Positions 15,664 to 23,903 of a stretch of 34,419 nt of DNA are shown in pieces. Within the stretch, counting starts at the first letter, position 1, and each line of letters opens with the position of its first letter. The notes under the pieces were generated by a model. It was not told the DNA's origin, did not search any database, and saw only the letters and a program-made list of their open reading frames with translations. Source of the stretch: Rhodospirillaceae bacterium. Lineage in GTDB: Bacteria; Pseudomonadota; Alphaproteobacteria; UBA6615. Location of the stretch: the NCBI GenBank assembly GCA_018667335.1, contig JABIVD010000057.1:1-34419 (forward strand), written 5' to 3'. The position numbers and the translations under genes are program-made.

Positions 15664-15699
15664 GCCGGTTTCACCCGGGGTTGCCTGTGGGAAACCGGC
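15664..15699. other. 9-base inverted repeat between two minus-strand genes
   Basis: GCCGGTTTC (15664-15672) and GAAACCGGC (15691-15699) can form a 9-base stem with an 18-base loop, 34 bases past the stop of the 15733-16386 gene and 78 bases upstream of pyrE. No T-run follows. It could be a terminator or a pyrE leader element. In the rest of 15587-15732 I see nothing. Confidence 0.4.
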
Positions 15700-15732
15700 A
15701 ACACATCTCGTGGCGATTCCCAGTGACGGTCA

Positions 15733-16386
15733 CTAGTGACGATATCGGGACGGGCTGTCGGCGGTGATGTCGATGGCGAAGGGGTCTGCCTCGGACGGTG
15801 CTGTTTCCGTCGCCGTTTCAGTCGCCGATTCAGTCTGCGCCTCGCCGAGCGGCTCATTCCAGTCGAGCGCCCATTCGGAGCGACCCAGGACCGTCAGGAT
15901 GCCTTGCGTGAACTGGATGATCTGATCCTTGTTGAGCGGCACGTTCAGGGTCGTGGCGGCGTCGGAAATTTGCAGCACATGGGTGCCCTTTGGTTTCTCG
16001 ACGATGCGCAGGCGAGTCACGAGATGGGTGTCGGGTTGCGGTGTCGGGTCCTGTGCGGATGCGCTGCCATCTGCCGCCGTTCCTGACGGCCTGTCGCCTG
16101 ACAGAGGGGCACCATTGGGCGTCGGTCCGCCGCTGGCTTGTGCCGTTCCATCGGGTGTACCGGCCTGATCCTGGCCCGGGGATGGTGCCGGGGGGTCGAA
16201 CGGCATTGTCGGCGTCAGGCCCGCGAATGTTTCGTCGCCCATGATGGCCCGCAGGCCCGGCACCAGGCGTTTAACGATCCGTCGGGTCAGCCCGAAAACC
16301 CGCTCATGCGCGTCCTCGCCCGTGACGATGATGAGCACGCGGTCCTGGACGGGCGAGTAGCGGATTTGAAACTTTTGAGGGTTCAT
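15733..16386 (-). CDS. hypothetical protein with Pro/Gly linker
   Basis: I do not recognise the family. From ATG 16386 it has 217 residues. The N-terminal block (about 1-60: FQIRYSPVQDRVLIIVTGED then RVFGLTRRIVKRLVPGL) looks like a small alpha/beta domain. A Pro/Gly/Ala/Thr linker spans about 62-115. A second conserved-looking block follows (HLVTRLRIVEKPKGTHVLQI, IIQFTQGILTVLGRSEWALD), then a Thr/Glu-rich tail. There is no signal or membrane segment, so it is probably cytoplasmic. The start lacks a good ribosome-binding site. It is divergent from the SH3 gene, with 136 bases between. Confidence 0.65.
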   Translation of the reverse strand: MNPQKFQIRYSPVQDRVLIIVTGEDAHERVFGLTRRIVKRLVPGLRAIMGDETFAGLTPTMPFDPPAPSPGQDQAGTPDGTAQASGGPTPNGAPLSGDRPSGTAADGSASAQDPTPQPDTHLVTRLRIVEKPKGTHVLQISDAATTLNVPLNKDQIIQFTQGILTVLGRSEWALDWNEPLGEAQTESATETATETAPSEADPFAIDITADSPSRYRH

Positions 16387-16522
16387 TATGTCGCGATCAT
16401 TCAGCGTGTCATAATCGCAGTACCGGATGCGCAAGTCGAGGCGTTGCCAATTTGGCGCCGTATTTTGAAGCCGTGCGGCGCGCGCTGAACATGCTGGTTG
16501 TCTGCGGGAGACGGGCCCGGAT

Positions 16523-17077
16523 ATGTGCCGAAACATAATGTCGATCATTCTTGGGGGTCTTTTGCTGCTGACAAGCAGCCTGGGGATCGCCGATGAATCC
16601 CGGCGCAGCTGGGACGCGACGATTTCCGCGCGCACCCTGAATGTGCGCTCCGGCCCGGGCGAGGGACATCCGATCGTGAGCAAACTAAAGCGTGGCGACG
16701 GGGTCCGCGCCTTCGATGAGGACGGCCGCTGGGTGCATATTCGCGAATTCGATGATACGGGTGCCGAGGGCTGGGTACACCGATCATTCGTGCGCCTGCC
16801 GAAGGAATTCATGGCGCCCGCCTTCGGGGAGGCGGAGAACGCCTTCCTCGAATGGGCGTCGGAACGCGGTGACCTGTCCGAAGTCTCGGTCGAGGCCGAT
16901 GACCGGATCTCGATTGTGCTCGGGGATGGCGTCGCGGCGGAACGGGCCGATGCGATTGCGCGCGAGGTCGCGTGTGCCTGGCGTGAGCTGCTCGACCCGA
17001 AGGTCGATGTGACCGCCACCGTTTGGCCAGAGAGCGGCCCCGACGCCGGCTGGCTGACACAGATGCGCTGTCCCTAG
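16523..17077 (+). CDS. exported bacterial SH3-domain protein
   Basis: The 184-residue protein has an N-terminal hydrophobic signal (IMSIILGGLLLLTSSLGIAD). A bacterial SH3 (SH3b) domain at about 32-93 follows, with the typical TLNVRSGPGEGHPIVSKLKR, DGRWVHIRE and EGWVHRSFV. Such domains usually bind cell-wall or other periplasmic ligands. The C-terminal 90 residues (EWASERGDLSEVSVEADDRI) are unrecognised. Its stop overlaps the stop of the convergent ATPase gene by two bases (17075-17076). Confidence 0.85.
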   Translation: MCRNIMSIILGGLLLLTSSLGIADESRRSWDATISARTLNVRSGPGEGHPIVSKLKRGDGVRAFDEDGRWVHIREFDDTGAEGWVHRSFVRLPKEFMAPAFGEAENAFLEWASERGDLSEVSVEADDRISIVLGDGVAAERADAIAREVACAWRELLDPKVDVTATVWPESGPDAGWLTQMRCP

Positions 17078-17757
17078 GTATCGATGCGGCCCGGGCGGTC
17101 GGGCATGATGCGCCCGGTCTGGATCGTCACGATCTCGTCGGCGACCCGTTCGGCGAAACCCGCATTCTGCTCGGCCACCAGGATCGCCGCACCCTCCTCT
17201 GCCAGCTGACGCAGGCTACCCGCGACGTCGTCGATAATCTGCGGTGCGAGCCCGAGGGTGGGCTCGTCCAGAAGATAGACATCGGGTTCGGCCATCAGGG
17301 CGCGGCCGATGGCCAGCATCTGCTGCTGGCCGCCCGACAATTGCCAGGCGCGATCCTGGATCCGCGGCCGTAGTTGCGGGAACAGGTCGAGTGCCCGGTC
17401 GAGGCGTTGCCGGCGCAGGCGGGCACCCGACGGGCCCGCCACCAGCAGATTCTCGCCGACCGTCAGGCCCGGAAAGACGCGCCGCCCCTCGGGCACATAG
17501 GCGATGCCGGCGTGGATGCGGGCCTCGATGGGAAGCCGGGAGAGGTTTCGCGTCCCCAGGCTGATGTCGCCTTCGGACGCCGCGAGCCCGACGATGGCGC
17601 GGAGCAGGCTCGACTTGCCGGCTCCGTTCATGCCGACCAGGCAGGTGATCGCGCCGGGTGCTGCGCGCAGCGCGGCATCCGCGACCGCGACCACGCCGCC
17701 ATGGCGGACCGTCAGACCCTCGATCTGCAGGGCGTTTATATGCTGGGAGGGGCTCAT
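17074..17757 (-). CDS. HAAT-type ABC ATPase, LivF-like
   Basis: The 227-residue ATPase has Walker A GMNGAGKS, signature LSGGQQQM, Walker B VYLLDEP, a D-loop and the H-switch region. AYVPEGRRVFPGLTVGENLL is typical of LivF. It starts in an ATGA overlap with the fused permease/ATPase gene and is the last gene of the riboswitch-controlled operon. The LivF label describes the family; the substrate is probably thiamine-related (see the riboswitch at 21637-21722). Confidence 0.93.
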   Translation of the reverse strand: MSPSQHINALQIEGLTVRHGGVVAVADAALRAAPGAITCLVGMNGAGKSSLLRAIVGLAASEGDISLGTRNLSRLPIEARIHAGIAYVPEGRRVFPGLTVGENLLVAGPSGARLRRQRLDRALDLFPQLRPRIQDRAWQLSGGQQQMLAIGRALMAEPDVYLLDEPTLGLAPQIIDDVAGSLRQLAEEGAAILVAEQNAGFAERVADEIVTIQTGRIMPDRPGRIDT

Positions 17758-19505
17758 GCGCTCACCCCTGATGTCGATGTGGGCATCACCAGCCCGAAGT
17801 AGGCGGCCTGGACGGCGTCATTGGCAAGAACGTCGTCGCGCGGGCCGTCGGCGATCAACCGGCCGGCATCGAGGCAGGCCAGGCGCGTGGCCAGCGGCTG
17901 CAGGAATTCCAGATTATGGTCGATTACCAGGATGGCGAGGCCGCTGCCGGCGAGGGTCCGGAGTATCTGCGCGATCTCGGCCTGTTCCTCCGGGGCGAGG
18001 CCAGCTGCCGGCTCGTCGAGCACCAGGAGATGGGGGCCGCCGGCCAGGGCCCGGGCGATCTCGACCCGCCGCCGTAACCCGTGGGGCAGGGTGCCGCAAC
18101 GCGTGTCGGCGATGTCCGAAAGATCGCAGGTGGCGATGGCTTCGGCGGCGGTGGCAGCGCCGCGCACATTGGCGGTGTCGCCGGCGTTCGCGGCGGCCGT
18201 CTCCACGGCCTCGCGGACCGTCAGTCCGTCGGGCAGCTGGGGGGTCTGGAAGGTGCGCGCGACCCCGTGGCGGGCGATGGCCGTCGGCGTGGCCCGCGCG
18301 AGATCGAGGCCGGCGGACCGGATGTTGCCCGTATCCGCCCGGGCGATGCCGGTGATGATGTTGGCCAGCGTGGTTTTGCCCGCACCGTTGGGGCCGATCA
18401 GCCCGACGATTTCGCCCGCGCCGAGCGCCAGGTCGACGCCGTCGAGTGCCTGGACCCCGCCATAGCGCCTGGACATGTTCGAGGCTTCCAGGACCGGGCG
18501 CCCTGACGCGACGGGCGGTGCGTACTCGGTGCTGCCCGGCTGGGCCGGTGTGCTAATGGGCGTATGCGTCGATCCGGAAAATTTGAAGAAGGACGCCAGC
18601 CCGTCGGGCGCGAACACCACCATGGCCAGCAGCAGGACGCCGACCGCGACGAGATAATACTCGTCGAGGCCGCGGAACCATTCGGGCAGATGGGTGAGCA
18701 GCAGTGCGCCGATGACGGCGCCGAGAATGCCGAAACGGCCGCCGACGACGGTCATGGTCAGGCAGGTGATCATGACCCCGAAACCCAGCGTCTCGGGCGA
18801 GACCACCCGGTTGGTGTGGACGAAGAGCGCACCCGCCGCGCCGCCGAACGCCGCGCTCAACAGGAAGGCCCGCAGGCGCAGCAGGCCGGGATCGATGCCG
18901 AAGGCCGGCACGGCGAGCGGCGTGTCGCGCATCACCGTGAAGGCCGCCACGCGTGCGGGGCGGAGTTGCCAGCGGGCGATCAGCATGGCCACGACGGCGA
19001 GCCCCCAGACGAACAGGAGGAGCGGCAATCCACGGGTGGCCTGCCAGTCGCCGATAGAGATGGGCGGGACGCCGGGCAGGCCGTTGGCGCCGCCGGTGAC
19101 TGCCTCCCAGTTCACCGCGATCAGCAGCAGGAGCTGGCTCAGGGCCAGGGTGGCGAGCGCGAAATAGTGCGACGCCAGACGCAGGACGGGCACCGCGACG
19201 ATCAGCGCCAGCATGCTCGCCCCGGCGACCGACAGCGGGAATGTCAGCACGAAGCCGGTGCCGAACTTGCTGGCAAGAATGCCCGTCACATAGGCGCCGA
19301 CCCCGAAGAACGCCCCCTGGGCGAGGCTCAGCGCGCCGGCATGCCCGAAGATGAACTGATAGCCGAGCACCATGATCACGTAGATGCCCGACAGGGTCAG
19401 GATGCGCTGGTCATAGGACGACGCGAAGAACAGGGCGTAGATAACCAACGCGCCGGCGCCGGCAACAAGCGGCCATCTGTGCCGGGTCAGGGTTGAAGGG
19501 TTCAT
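17754..19505 (-). CDS. fused HAAT permease and ATPase, LivM-LivG-like
   Basis: The 583-residue protein joins two subunits. Residues 1-310 are a LivM-type permease (YQFIFGHAGALSLAQGAFFG, GGRFGILGAVIGALLLTHLPEW region). A linker of about 30 residues rich in Pro/Ser/Thr follows. From about 335 there is a LivG-type ATPase with GPNGAGKTT, RTFQTPQLP, the signature-region LPHGLRRRVEIARAL, Walker B LLVLDEP and ILVIDHNLEFL. Subunit fusion of this kind is known in the HAAT family. It starts in an ATGA overlap with the LivH-like gene and ends in one with the LivF-like gene. Confidence 0.93.
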   Translation of the reverse strand: MNPSTLTRHRWPLVAGAGALVIYALFFASSYDQRILTLSGIYVIMVLGYQFIFGHAGALSLAQGAFFGVGAYVTGILASKFGTGFVLTFPLSVAGASMLALIVAVPVLRLASHYFALATLALSQLLLLIAVNWEAVTGGANGLPGVPPISIGDWQATRGLPLLLFVWGLAVVAMLIARWQLRPARVAAFTVMRDTPLAVPAFGIDPGLLRLRAFLLSAAFGGAAGALFVHTNRVVSPETLGFGVMITCLTMTVVGGRFGILGAVIGALLLTHLPEWFRGLDEYYLVAVGVLLLAMVVFAPDGLASFFKFSGSTHTPISTPAQPGSTEYAPPVASGRPVLEASNMSRRYGGVQALDGVDLALGAGEIVGLIGPNGAGKTTLANIITGIARADTGNIRSAGLDLARATPTAIARHGVARTFQTPQLPDGLTVREAVETAAANAGDTANVRGAATAAEAIATCDLSDIADTRCGTLPHGLRRRVEIARALAGGPHLLVLDEPAAGLAPEEQAEIAQILRTLAGSGLAILVIDHNLEFLQPLATRLACLDAGRLIADGPRDDVLANDAVQAAYFGLVMPTSTSGVSA

Positions 19506-20398
19506 GCGCGCAACCGCTGGGGTTCGCCGAAGATGCCGTCGGGCCGGACCAGCAGCACCAGCAGGACGGCCACGTAGAGCAGGCCCTCGGCCAGTGGCTG
19601 GGAGGAGATCGAGGCCACGCCGACCTCGAAGAAGGCGATGAGCATGGCCCCGATGGTGGCGCCGCGCAGGCTGCCCCAGCCGCCGATAACGACGGCGATA
19701 TAGGCCTTCAGGATCAGGCCCGCGCCGTCCGACGGGGTGACGAAGAACTGATGGGCGAGCAGGAGGCCGGCCGCACCCGCGAAGGCGGTGCCCAGCGCGA
19801 ACGCCAGCAGGGTGATCCGGGTCAGCCGGATGCCGAGCGCGCGGGCCATCTCCGGGTCCTGGGCGCAGGCGCGGAACTGGCGGCCGAGCTGGGTACGCTG
19901 CAGGACGAAGGCGAGCGCGCCGATCAGCACCACCGCCGTCGCGATGATCGCGAGGGACTGACGGCTGGCCGTGACGCCGAGGAACTCGATCGTGCCGGTG
20001 CCCAGGAGTGCGGGGGCGGCGCGCGGGGCGGCACCGAAGGCCGCGTTGAGGCCGTTGGTCACGATGATGCCGAACGCGATGGTGGTGACGAAGACAGAGA
20101 CCGGCGGGCGGTTTCGGATCGGCAGATAGGCGAGCGCGGCGATCGCCAGTCCGAGCAGGGCTGTGAGCAGCAGCACGCCGGGCAAGAGGACGATGCCGGG
20201 AATGGCGTTGCCCGCCGGCAGCAGCATGGCCAGCGCGCCCGTAAGCGCGACGGCGGCGAACCCGCCGGCGACGACGCTCTCGCCATGGGCGAAGTTCACG
20301 GCCGTCGTTGCGTTGAGGACGAGGACGAAGCCGATGGCGACGAGCGCATAGGCCGCGCCGAGCGCCACCGCGTTCAGGGCGAGCTGCGCGCCGAGCAT
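19502..20398 (-). CDS. HAAT-type ABC permease, LivH-like
   Basis: The 298-residue membrane protein has about eight helices and family motifs GAAYALVAIGFVLVLNATTA, VNFAHGES, ACAQDPEMARALGI, VVIGGWGSLRGATIGAML and a terminal LLVRPDGIFG. It forms the membrane pore together with the LivM half of the next gene. It starts 20 bases after the stop of the binding-protein gene. Confidence 0.93.
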   Translation of the reverse strand: MLGAQLALNAVALGAAYALVAIGFVLVLNATTAVNFAHGESVVAGGFAAVALTGALAMLLPAGNAIPGIVLLPGVLLLTALLGLAIAALAYLPIRNRPPVSVFVTTIAFGIIVTNGLNAAFGAAPRAAPALLGTGTIEFLGVTASRQSLAIIATAVVLIGALAFVLQRTQLGRQFRACAQDPEMARALGIRLTRITLLAFALGTAFAGAAGLLLAHQFFVTPSDGAGLILKAYIAVVIGGWGSLRGATIGAMLIAFFEVGVASISSQPLAEGLLYVAVLLVLLVRPDGIFGEPQRLRA

Positions 20399-20418
20399 CA
20401 GCGGGACGTGTTCATGAT

Positions 20419-21546
20419 CTAGAGGATGCCGGTGAGGTTTTCGTATCGCTTGACGATGACGGGCACCCGGCTATCACCGCTGTAGCAGAGGATCACCGCG
20501 GAATGGGCCATGTTGCCCTTGCCGTCCGAGGCGTAGGTCATGGCCAGCCCCCGATAGCGCCGGGACGCCAGATAGGCGCGGATGTCGGCGGCGGACTTCG
20601 CCCCGGCGCGCACGGCGGCGAGCAGCATCTGCACCCCGTCATACTGGCCGAGTGCGAAGGCATCCGGCTCCCGGTCGAAGGCGGTGCGGTAGGCGTCGGC
20701 GAAGGCGCGGGTGGCCGGGTCGGATTCCGATATGGGCGAGGCGCCGGACTCCGCGCACACGCCGGCCAGCTCCGACGGCGCAAGCAGCGCGGCCGTTTCG
20801 GGCTGGTGCATGGCTGACCCGGCGATGATCGGGATGTCGAGGCCCATGGCACGCGCCTGGCGCACGACCAGCGCCGTCGGGCCGGAATGGAGATGGAGCA
20901 GCAGCGCGTCGGCGCCCGACTCCCGGACCTTGCTGAGCACGGGCAGCATGTCCTTGACCGAGACATCGAGGCCTTCCGCGAAGACCGCCGGGCGGCCCAG
21001 CGCCGTCAGGTTGCGGTCCAGCTCCGCGCGTCCGCTCTGGCCGTAGGCGGTGGTCTGGAAGATCACGGCGGGGCGTTTGACGCCCAGTTCCTCGACGGCG
21101 TAGCGGGCGTGGGCGGCCTTGACGACCACGTCGCCGGGAAAGAAGCGAAACACGTTCGCGCTGCCCAGCTCGGTGATCCGGGCGGTGCCCGATACGGTGA
21201 CCATCGGGACGTTGAATTCATCGGCCAGGGGTATCAGGGCGAGCATCTGGGTGCCGAGCATCGGCGCCACGACGGCGATCACGTCGTCGCGTGCGCGCCC
21301 GGACGTGAGTGCGCGTTCGAATGCGTTGACCGCGATCTCGGGCGAGGTGGCGGTGTCGTTCACGTCGAAGTCGACCCCCGATCCGCGCAGGGCCAGTTCG
21401 GCACCGTTGCGCTGGCTCGTGCCCTCGAGCGCGAGGAAACCGGTGATCGGCACCAGGACCGGGATGCGGAGCGGTTCGGCCGCCGCCGCTGTCAGTGTGG
21501 CGAGAAGCGCGGTGGCGACGATGAAAACGCGCGGCAGAGCAGACAT
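20419..21546 (-). CDS. HAAT-type periplasmic binding protein
   Basis: The 375-residue protein has a signal peptide (VFIVATALLATLTAAAA, cut before EPL) and a LivJ-like periplasmic-binding fold: IPVLVPITGFLALEGTSQRN, VIAVVAPMLGTQMLALIPLA, PMVTVSGTA and FGQYDG-like ALGQYDGVQMLLAA. In LivJ-type receptors the ligand's amino-acid end is held by a conserved Ser/Thr set, which cannot be verified here. The gene lies 90 bases after a TPP riboswitch, so the ligand is more likely thiamine or a breakdown product or precursor of it. First gene of the four-gene operon. Confidence 0.92.
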   Translation of the reverse strand: MSALPRVFIVATALLATLTAAAAEPLRIPVLVPITGFLALEGTSQRNGAELALRGSGVDFDVNDTATSPEIAVNAFERALTSGRARDDVIAVVAPMLGTQMLALIPLADEFNVPMVTVSGTARITELGSANVFRFFPGDVVVKAAHARYAVEELGVKRPAVIFQTTAYGQSGRAELDRNLTALGRPAVFAEGLDVSVKDMLPVLSKVRESGADALLLHLHSGPTALVVRQARAMGLDIPIIAGSAMHQPETAALLAPSELAGVCAESGASPISESDPATRAFADAYRTAFDREPDAFALGQYDGVQMLLAAVRAGAKSAADIRAYLASRRYRGLAMTYASDGKGNMAHSAVILCYSGDSRVPVIVKRYENLTGIL

Positions 21547-21594
21547 GTCTCGTCTCCGAAACTGTGGTCCGGGATCGGCGGCGGGTGAGTAGGT

Positions 21595-21641
21595 GTGACG
21601 GTGTCGCTGTGACAGACGACCTGTGACAGACGACCCGTGAC
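21595..21641. repeat. four GTGAC copies at exact 14-base spacing
   Basis: GTGAC occurs at 21595, 21609, 21623 and 21637. Around the last three, the sequence GTGACAGACGACC is nearly repeated in tandem. On the transcribed strand these are GTCAC copies; the one at 21637-21641 closes riboswitch helix P1, and the other three follow in the leader. Confidence 0.85.
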
Positions 21642-21722
21642 AACTCCCTCCGCCGGCATAATCCGGATCAGGTTTGTGGGTGTTCTCTCAGCCCCGGTTT
21701 TGGCGGGGCACCCCAGCGTCAC
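21637..21722 (-). promoter_or_regulatory. TPP (thiamine pyrophosphate) riboswitch
   Basis: Read on the minus strand, this contains the THI-box core: GGGGTGCC near the 5' end, GGCTGAGA, ACCTGATCCGGATTATGCC, then GCGGAGGGA. All invariant parts of the aptamer are present, and P1 is closed by GTGAC (21722-21718) pairing with GTCAC (21641-21637). The aptamer ends 90 bases before the binding-protein start. In this family TPP binding lowers expression, so the Liv-type importer downstream should be made when thiamine is scarce. Leader 21547-21636 shows no clear intrinsic terminator; translation control is likely. Confidence 0.95.
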
Positions 21723-21785
21723 GAACTGCCCGAACGATGGGTTGCGCGCCGGGCTGAGTCAAGGAGACATGTCCGGGATGGCCGC

Positions 21786-22103
21786 TCAGTTGGCGTGGCC
21801 GCCCATCAGGTAGCGGGTGCCGTCATACAGGTTGAAGTAGTCACCGAGCATCGGATGGTCGATCTGCGCGGGCTCGGGATCGGCGATCAGGTTCCGCTCG
21901 GCCACATAGGTCGTCTCGGCGGAATCGTGGACGAGCACGTGATACCAGGGCGCGTCCTTGGGCGGGCGCGACTTGGCCACCTCGTCATACCATTCCTCGC
22001 TGCCTGCAAAGGTCGCGTCCACATCGTACACCGCGCCGCGATAGCCGAAGAGCTGATGCTGGATGATCTGGCCGACGTGGAAGCGGGCGGAGGATTCGCT
22101 CAC
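21786..22103 (-). CDS. hspQ: heat shock protein HspQ
   Basis: The 105-residue protein equals the usual HspQ/YccV length and has FHVGQIIQHQLFGYRGAVYD, PWYHVLVHDSAETTYVAERN, and HPMLGDYFNLYDGTRY. In Escherichia coli HspQ is a Lon specificity factor and promotes degradation of certain proteins, including a mutant DnaA. It overlaps the end of the thioesterase gene by 4 bases, so the two are translated from one message. Confidence 0.95.
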   Translation of the reverse strand: MSESSARFHVGQIIQHQLFGYRGAVYDVDATFAGSEEWYDEVAKSRPPKDAPWYHVLVHDSAETTYVAERNLIADPEPAQIDHPMLGDYFNLYDGTRYLMGGHAN

Positions 22104-22558
22104 GCGCTTTTCCCTTCGGTGGTGGGCTCGGCAGGCGGGGCGGGGCGGCGCTGGGCGTCCCGGTCCACATAGGCATAGACCGCCTCGGCACTGGCGACCA
22201 GGTTGTCATGCTCGTCGCGCACTTCACCGGATGCGAAGTAGATGCGCCGGCCTGCGCGGATGATCTTTGCCGAGCAGATCAATGTGTTGCCCTTCGCGCG
22301 GCCGACAAAGTTGACGTTCAGCGACACCGTGACATTGCCCCGGCGTTTCTCCGGATCGGGCTCGAAGACCCCGCAGAACCCGGTCGCCGCATCGATCAGC
22401 GACGCGGTGACGCCGCCATGGACGCCGCCCTGGCGATTTTTGTGACGATCCTCGATATCGACGGCGATCTGCGCGAACCCCTCGCGCCAGTCGATCAGCC
22501 GAAAACCGAGGAACCCGTTCAGGCCTTCGGTCAGGTCGTGTGCTTCAAAGTCTGCCAT
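22100..22558 (-). CDS. PaaI-type hotdog thioesterase
   Basis: The 152-residue single hotdog-fold protein has the PaaI/YbgC-like active-site stretch GGVHGGVTASLIDAATGF, followed by NVTVSLNVNFVGRAKG and a second strand set. It probably hydrolyses acyl-CoA thioesters in the cytoplasm; the acyl group is not predictable. The Ala/Pro-rich tail (RRPAPPAEPTTEG) is an extension. It is the first gene of a two-gene unit with hspQ and is divergent from the class I aminotransferase gene. Confidence 0.88.
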   Translation of the reverse strand: MADFEAHDLTEGLNGFLGFRLIDWREGFAQIAVDIEDRHKNRQGGVHGGVTASLIDAATGFCGVFEPDPEKRRGNVTVSLNVNFVGRAKGNTLICSAKIIRAGRRIYFASGEVRDEHDNLVASAEAVYAYVDRDAQRRPAPPAEPTTEGKSA

Positions 22559-22695
22559 GTCTGAAAATCTCTGGATGGAACGCGGCGGGGTGTCGCCGTC
22601 AAGTCAGGATGCTGATATGCCCGATCGGCGCAGGCGGGGCAATTCCCGTACGCGTGCGACCCGGTTACACTGGATGCCAGATTGTGGAGAGACAT

Positions 22696-23880
22696 ATGAA
22701 CGAGACCGTGAATATCGCCAACGGCGGGCGCCGGCTGCGGCCCGCGATCGACGACCTCGAAGGCTCGCTGATCCGCCAGGTCGCCGAGACGAATATCGGC
22801 CGCGATGATGTGATCCCGCTCTGGTTCGGCGAGCCCGACCTGCCGACGCCCGATTATATCAAGCAGGCGCTGGTGCAGGCGCTCGCCGATGATCATGTCT
22901 TCTATGCCCAGAATCGCGGCATCCCGCCCCTGCGCGAGACGATCGCGGCCTATTCCAGCAACCTGATCGGGCGTGAGATCGGCGTCGACCGGATCACCGC
23001 GTCGGTGTCCGGGATGGCGGCGATCATGCTGACGTCGGAGGTGCTGGTCGACAATGGCGACAATGTCGTGGTGGTGGGGCCGGTCTGGCCGAACTGCAAG
23101 GGCACCGTGTTCATCATGGGCGGCGAGGCGCGCACCGCACCCCTGCGCGCCGATGAGACAGGGCAATGGCATCTCGACCTCGATGACATCCGCTCGCGGT
23201 GCGACGAACGCACCCGCGCGGTGTTCGTCAACTCGCCGGGCAACCCGACCGGCTGGATCATGGAGCAGGACCAGCAGCGTGAGCTGCTCGAATTCACCCG
23301 GGAACGCGGCATCTATCTGATCTCCGACGAGGTCTATATCCGGCTGATCTACGATCGGCCGCGCGCGCCGTCCTTCCTGGATATCGCCGAGCCCGAAGAC
23401 CGGGTGATCGTGATCAACAGCTTCTCGAAGACCTGGTCGATGACCGGCTGGCGGCTCGGATGGCTGACTCACCCGGCCGATCTTGGCCCGGATTTCTCCA
23501 AGCTCAACGAGTTCAACATCGCCTCGCCGACGACCTTCGTGCAGCACGCCGGTGTCGTGGCCATGCGCGACGGCGAGCCGTTCGTGACCGAGATGGTCGA
23601 GCGATATCGCCGCAACCGGGACCTGGTGTTCCAGCGGCTGGGCGCCATGCCGCGCGTGACCCTGTCCCGTCCGGAAGGCGCGTTCTATGCCTTCCTCGCC
23701 GTCGACGGGATGACGGACAGCGTCGAATACGCGCGCCAGCTGATCGCCGAGACCGGTGTCGGCCTGGCACCGGGCCGCGCCTTCGGCGAAGAGGGCGAGG
23801 GCTGGCTGCGCCTGTGCTTCGCAGCCGAGGGCGACACATTGTCGGCGGCGATGGACCGGCTGGAGCCGGCCTTTTCCTGA
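22696..23880 (+). CDS. class I/II PLP-dependent aminotransferase
   Basis: ATG 22696 follows a GGAGAG site. The 394-residue enzyme has the AAT-I fold: PLWFGEPDLPTPDYI, YAQNRGIPPLRETIAAY, VNSPGNPTGWIM, the PLP-facing YLISDEVY, and the Schiff-base lysine in SFSKTWSMTGWRLGW. The C-terminal Arg is in GWLRLCFA. It resembles aspartate or aromatic-type aminotransferases, and the substrate is uncertain. It is 23 bases from the dehydrogenase gene, so the two may serve one catabolic route. Confidence 0.92.
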   Translation: MNETVNIANGGRRLRPAIDDLEGSLIRQVAETNIGRDDVIPLWFGEPDLPTPDYIKQALVQALADDHVFYAQNRGIPPLRETIAAYSSNLIGREIGVDRITASVSGMAAIMLTSEVLVDNGDNVVVVGPVWPNCKGTVFIMGGEARTAPLRADETGQWHLDLDDIRSRCDERTRAVFVNSPGNPTGWIMEQDQQRELLEFTRERGIYLISDEVYIRLIYDRPRAPSFLDIAEPEDRVIVINSFSKTWSMTGWRLGWLTHPADLGPDFSKLNEFNIASPTTFVQHAGVVAMRDGEPFVTEMVERYRRNRDLVFQRLGAMPRVTLSRPEGAFYAFLAVDGMTDSVEYARQLIAETGVGLAPGRAFGEEGEGWLRLCFAAEGDTLSAAMDRLEPAFS

Positions 23881-23903
23881 GACAGCTTGCGGGAGCGACG
23901 GAC

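Noticed and set aside
15729-15740. Palindrome GTCACTAGTGAC as an operator
   Set aside because: It overlaps the stop codon of the 15733-16386 gene and no second copy is seen; it may be chance.
17074-21546. Branched-chain amino-acid transporter liv gene names
   Set aside because: The family fits, but the TPP riboswitch argues for another substrate, so no liv symbols are given.
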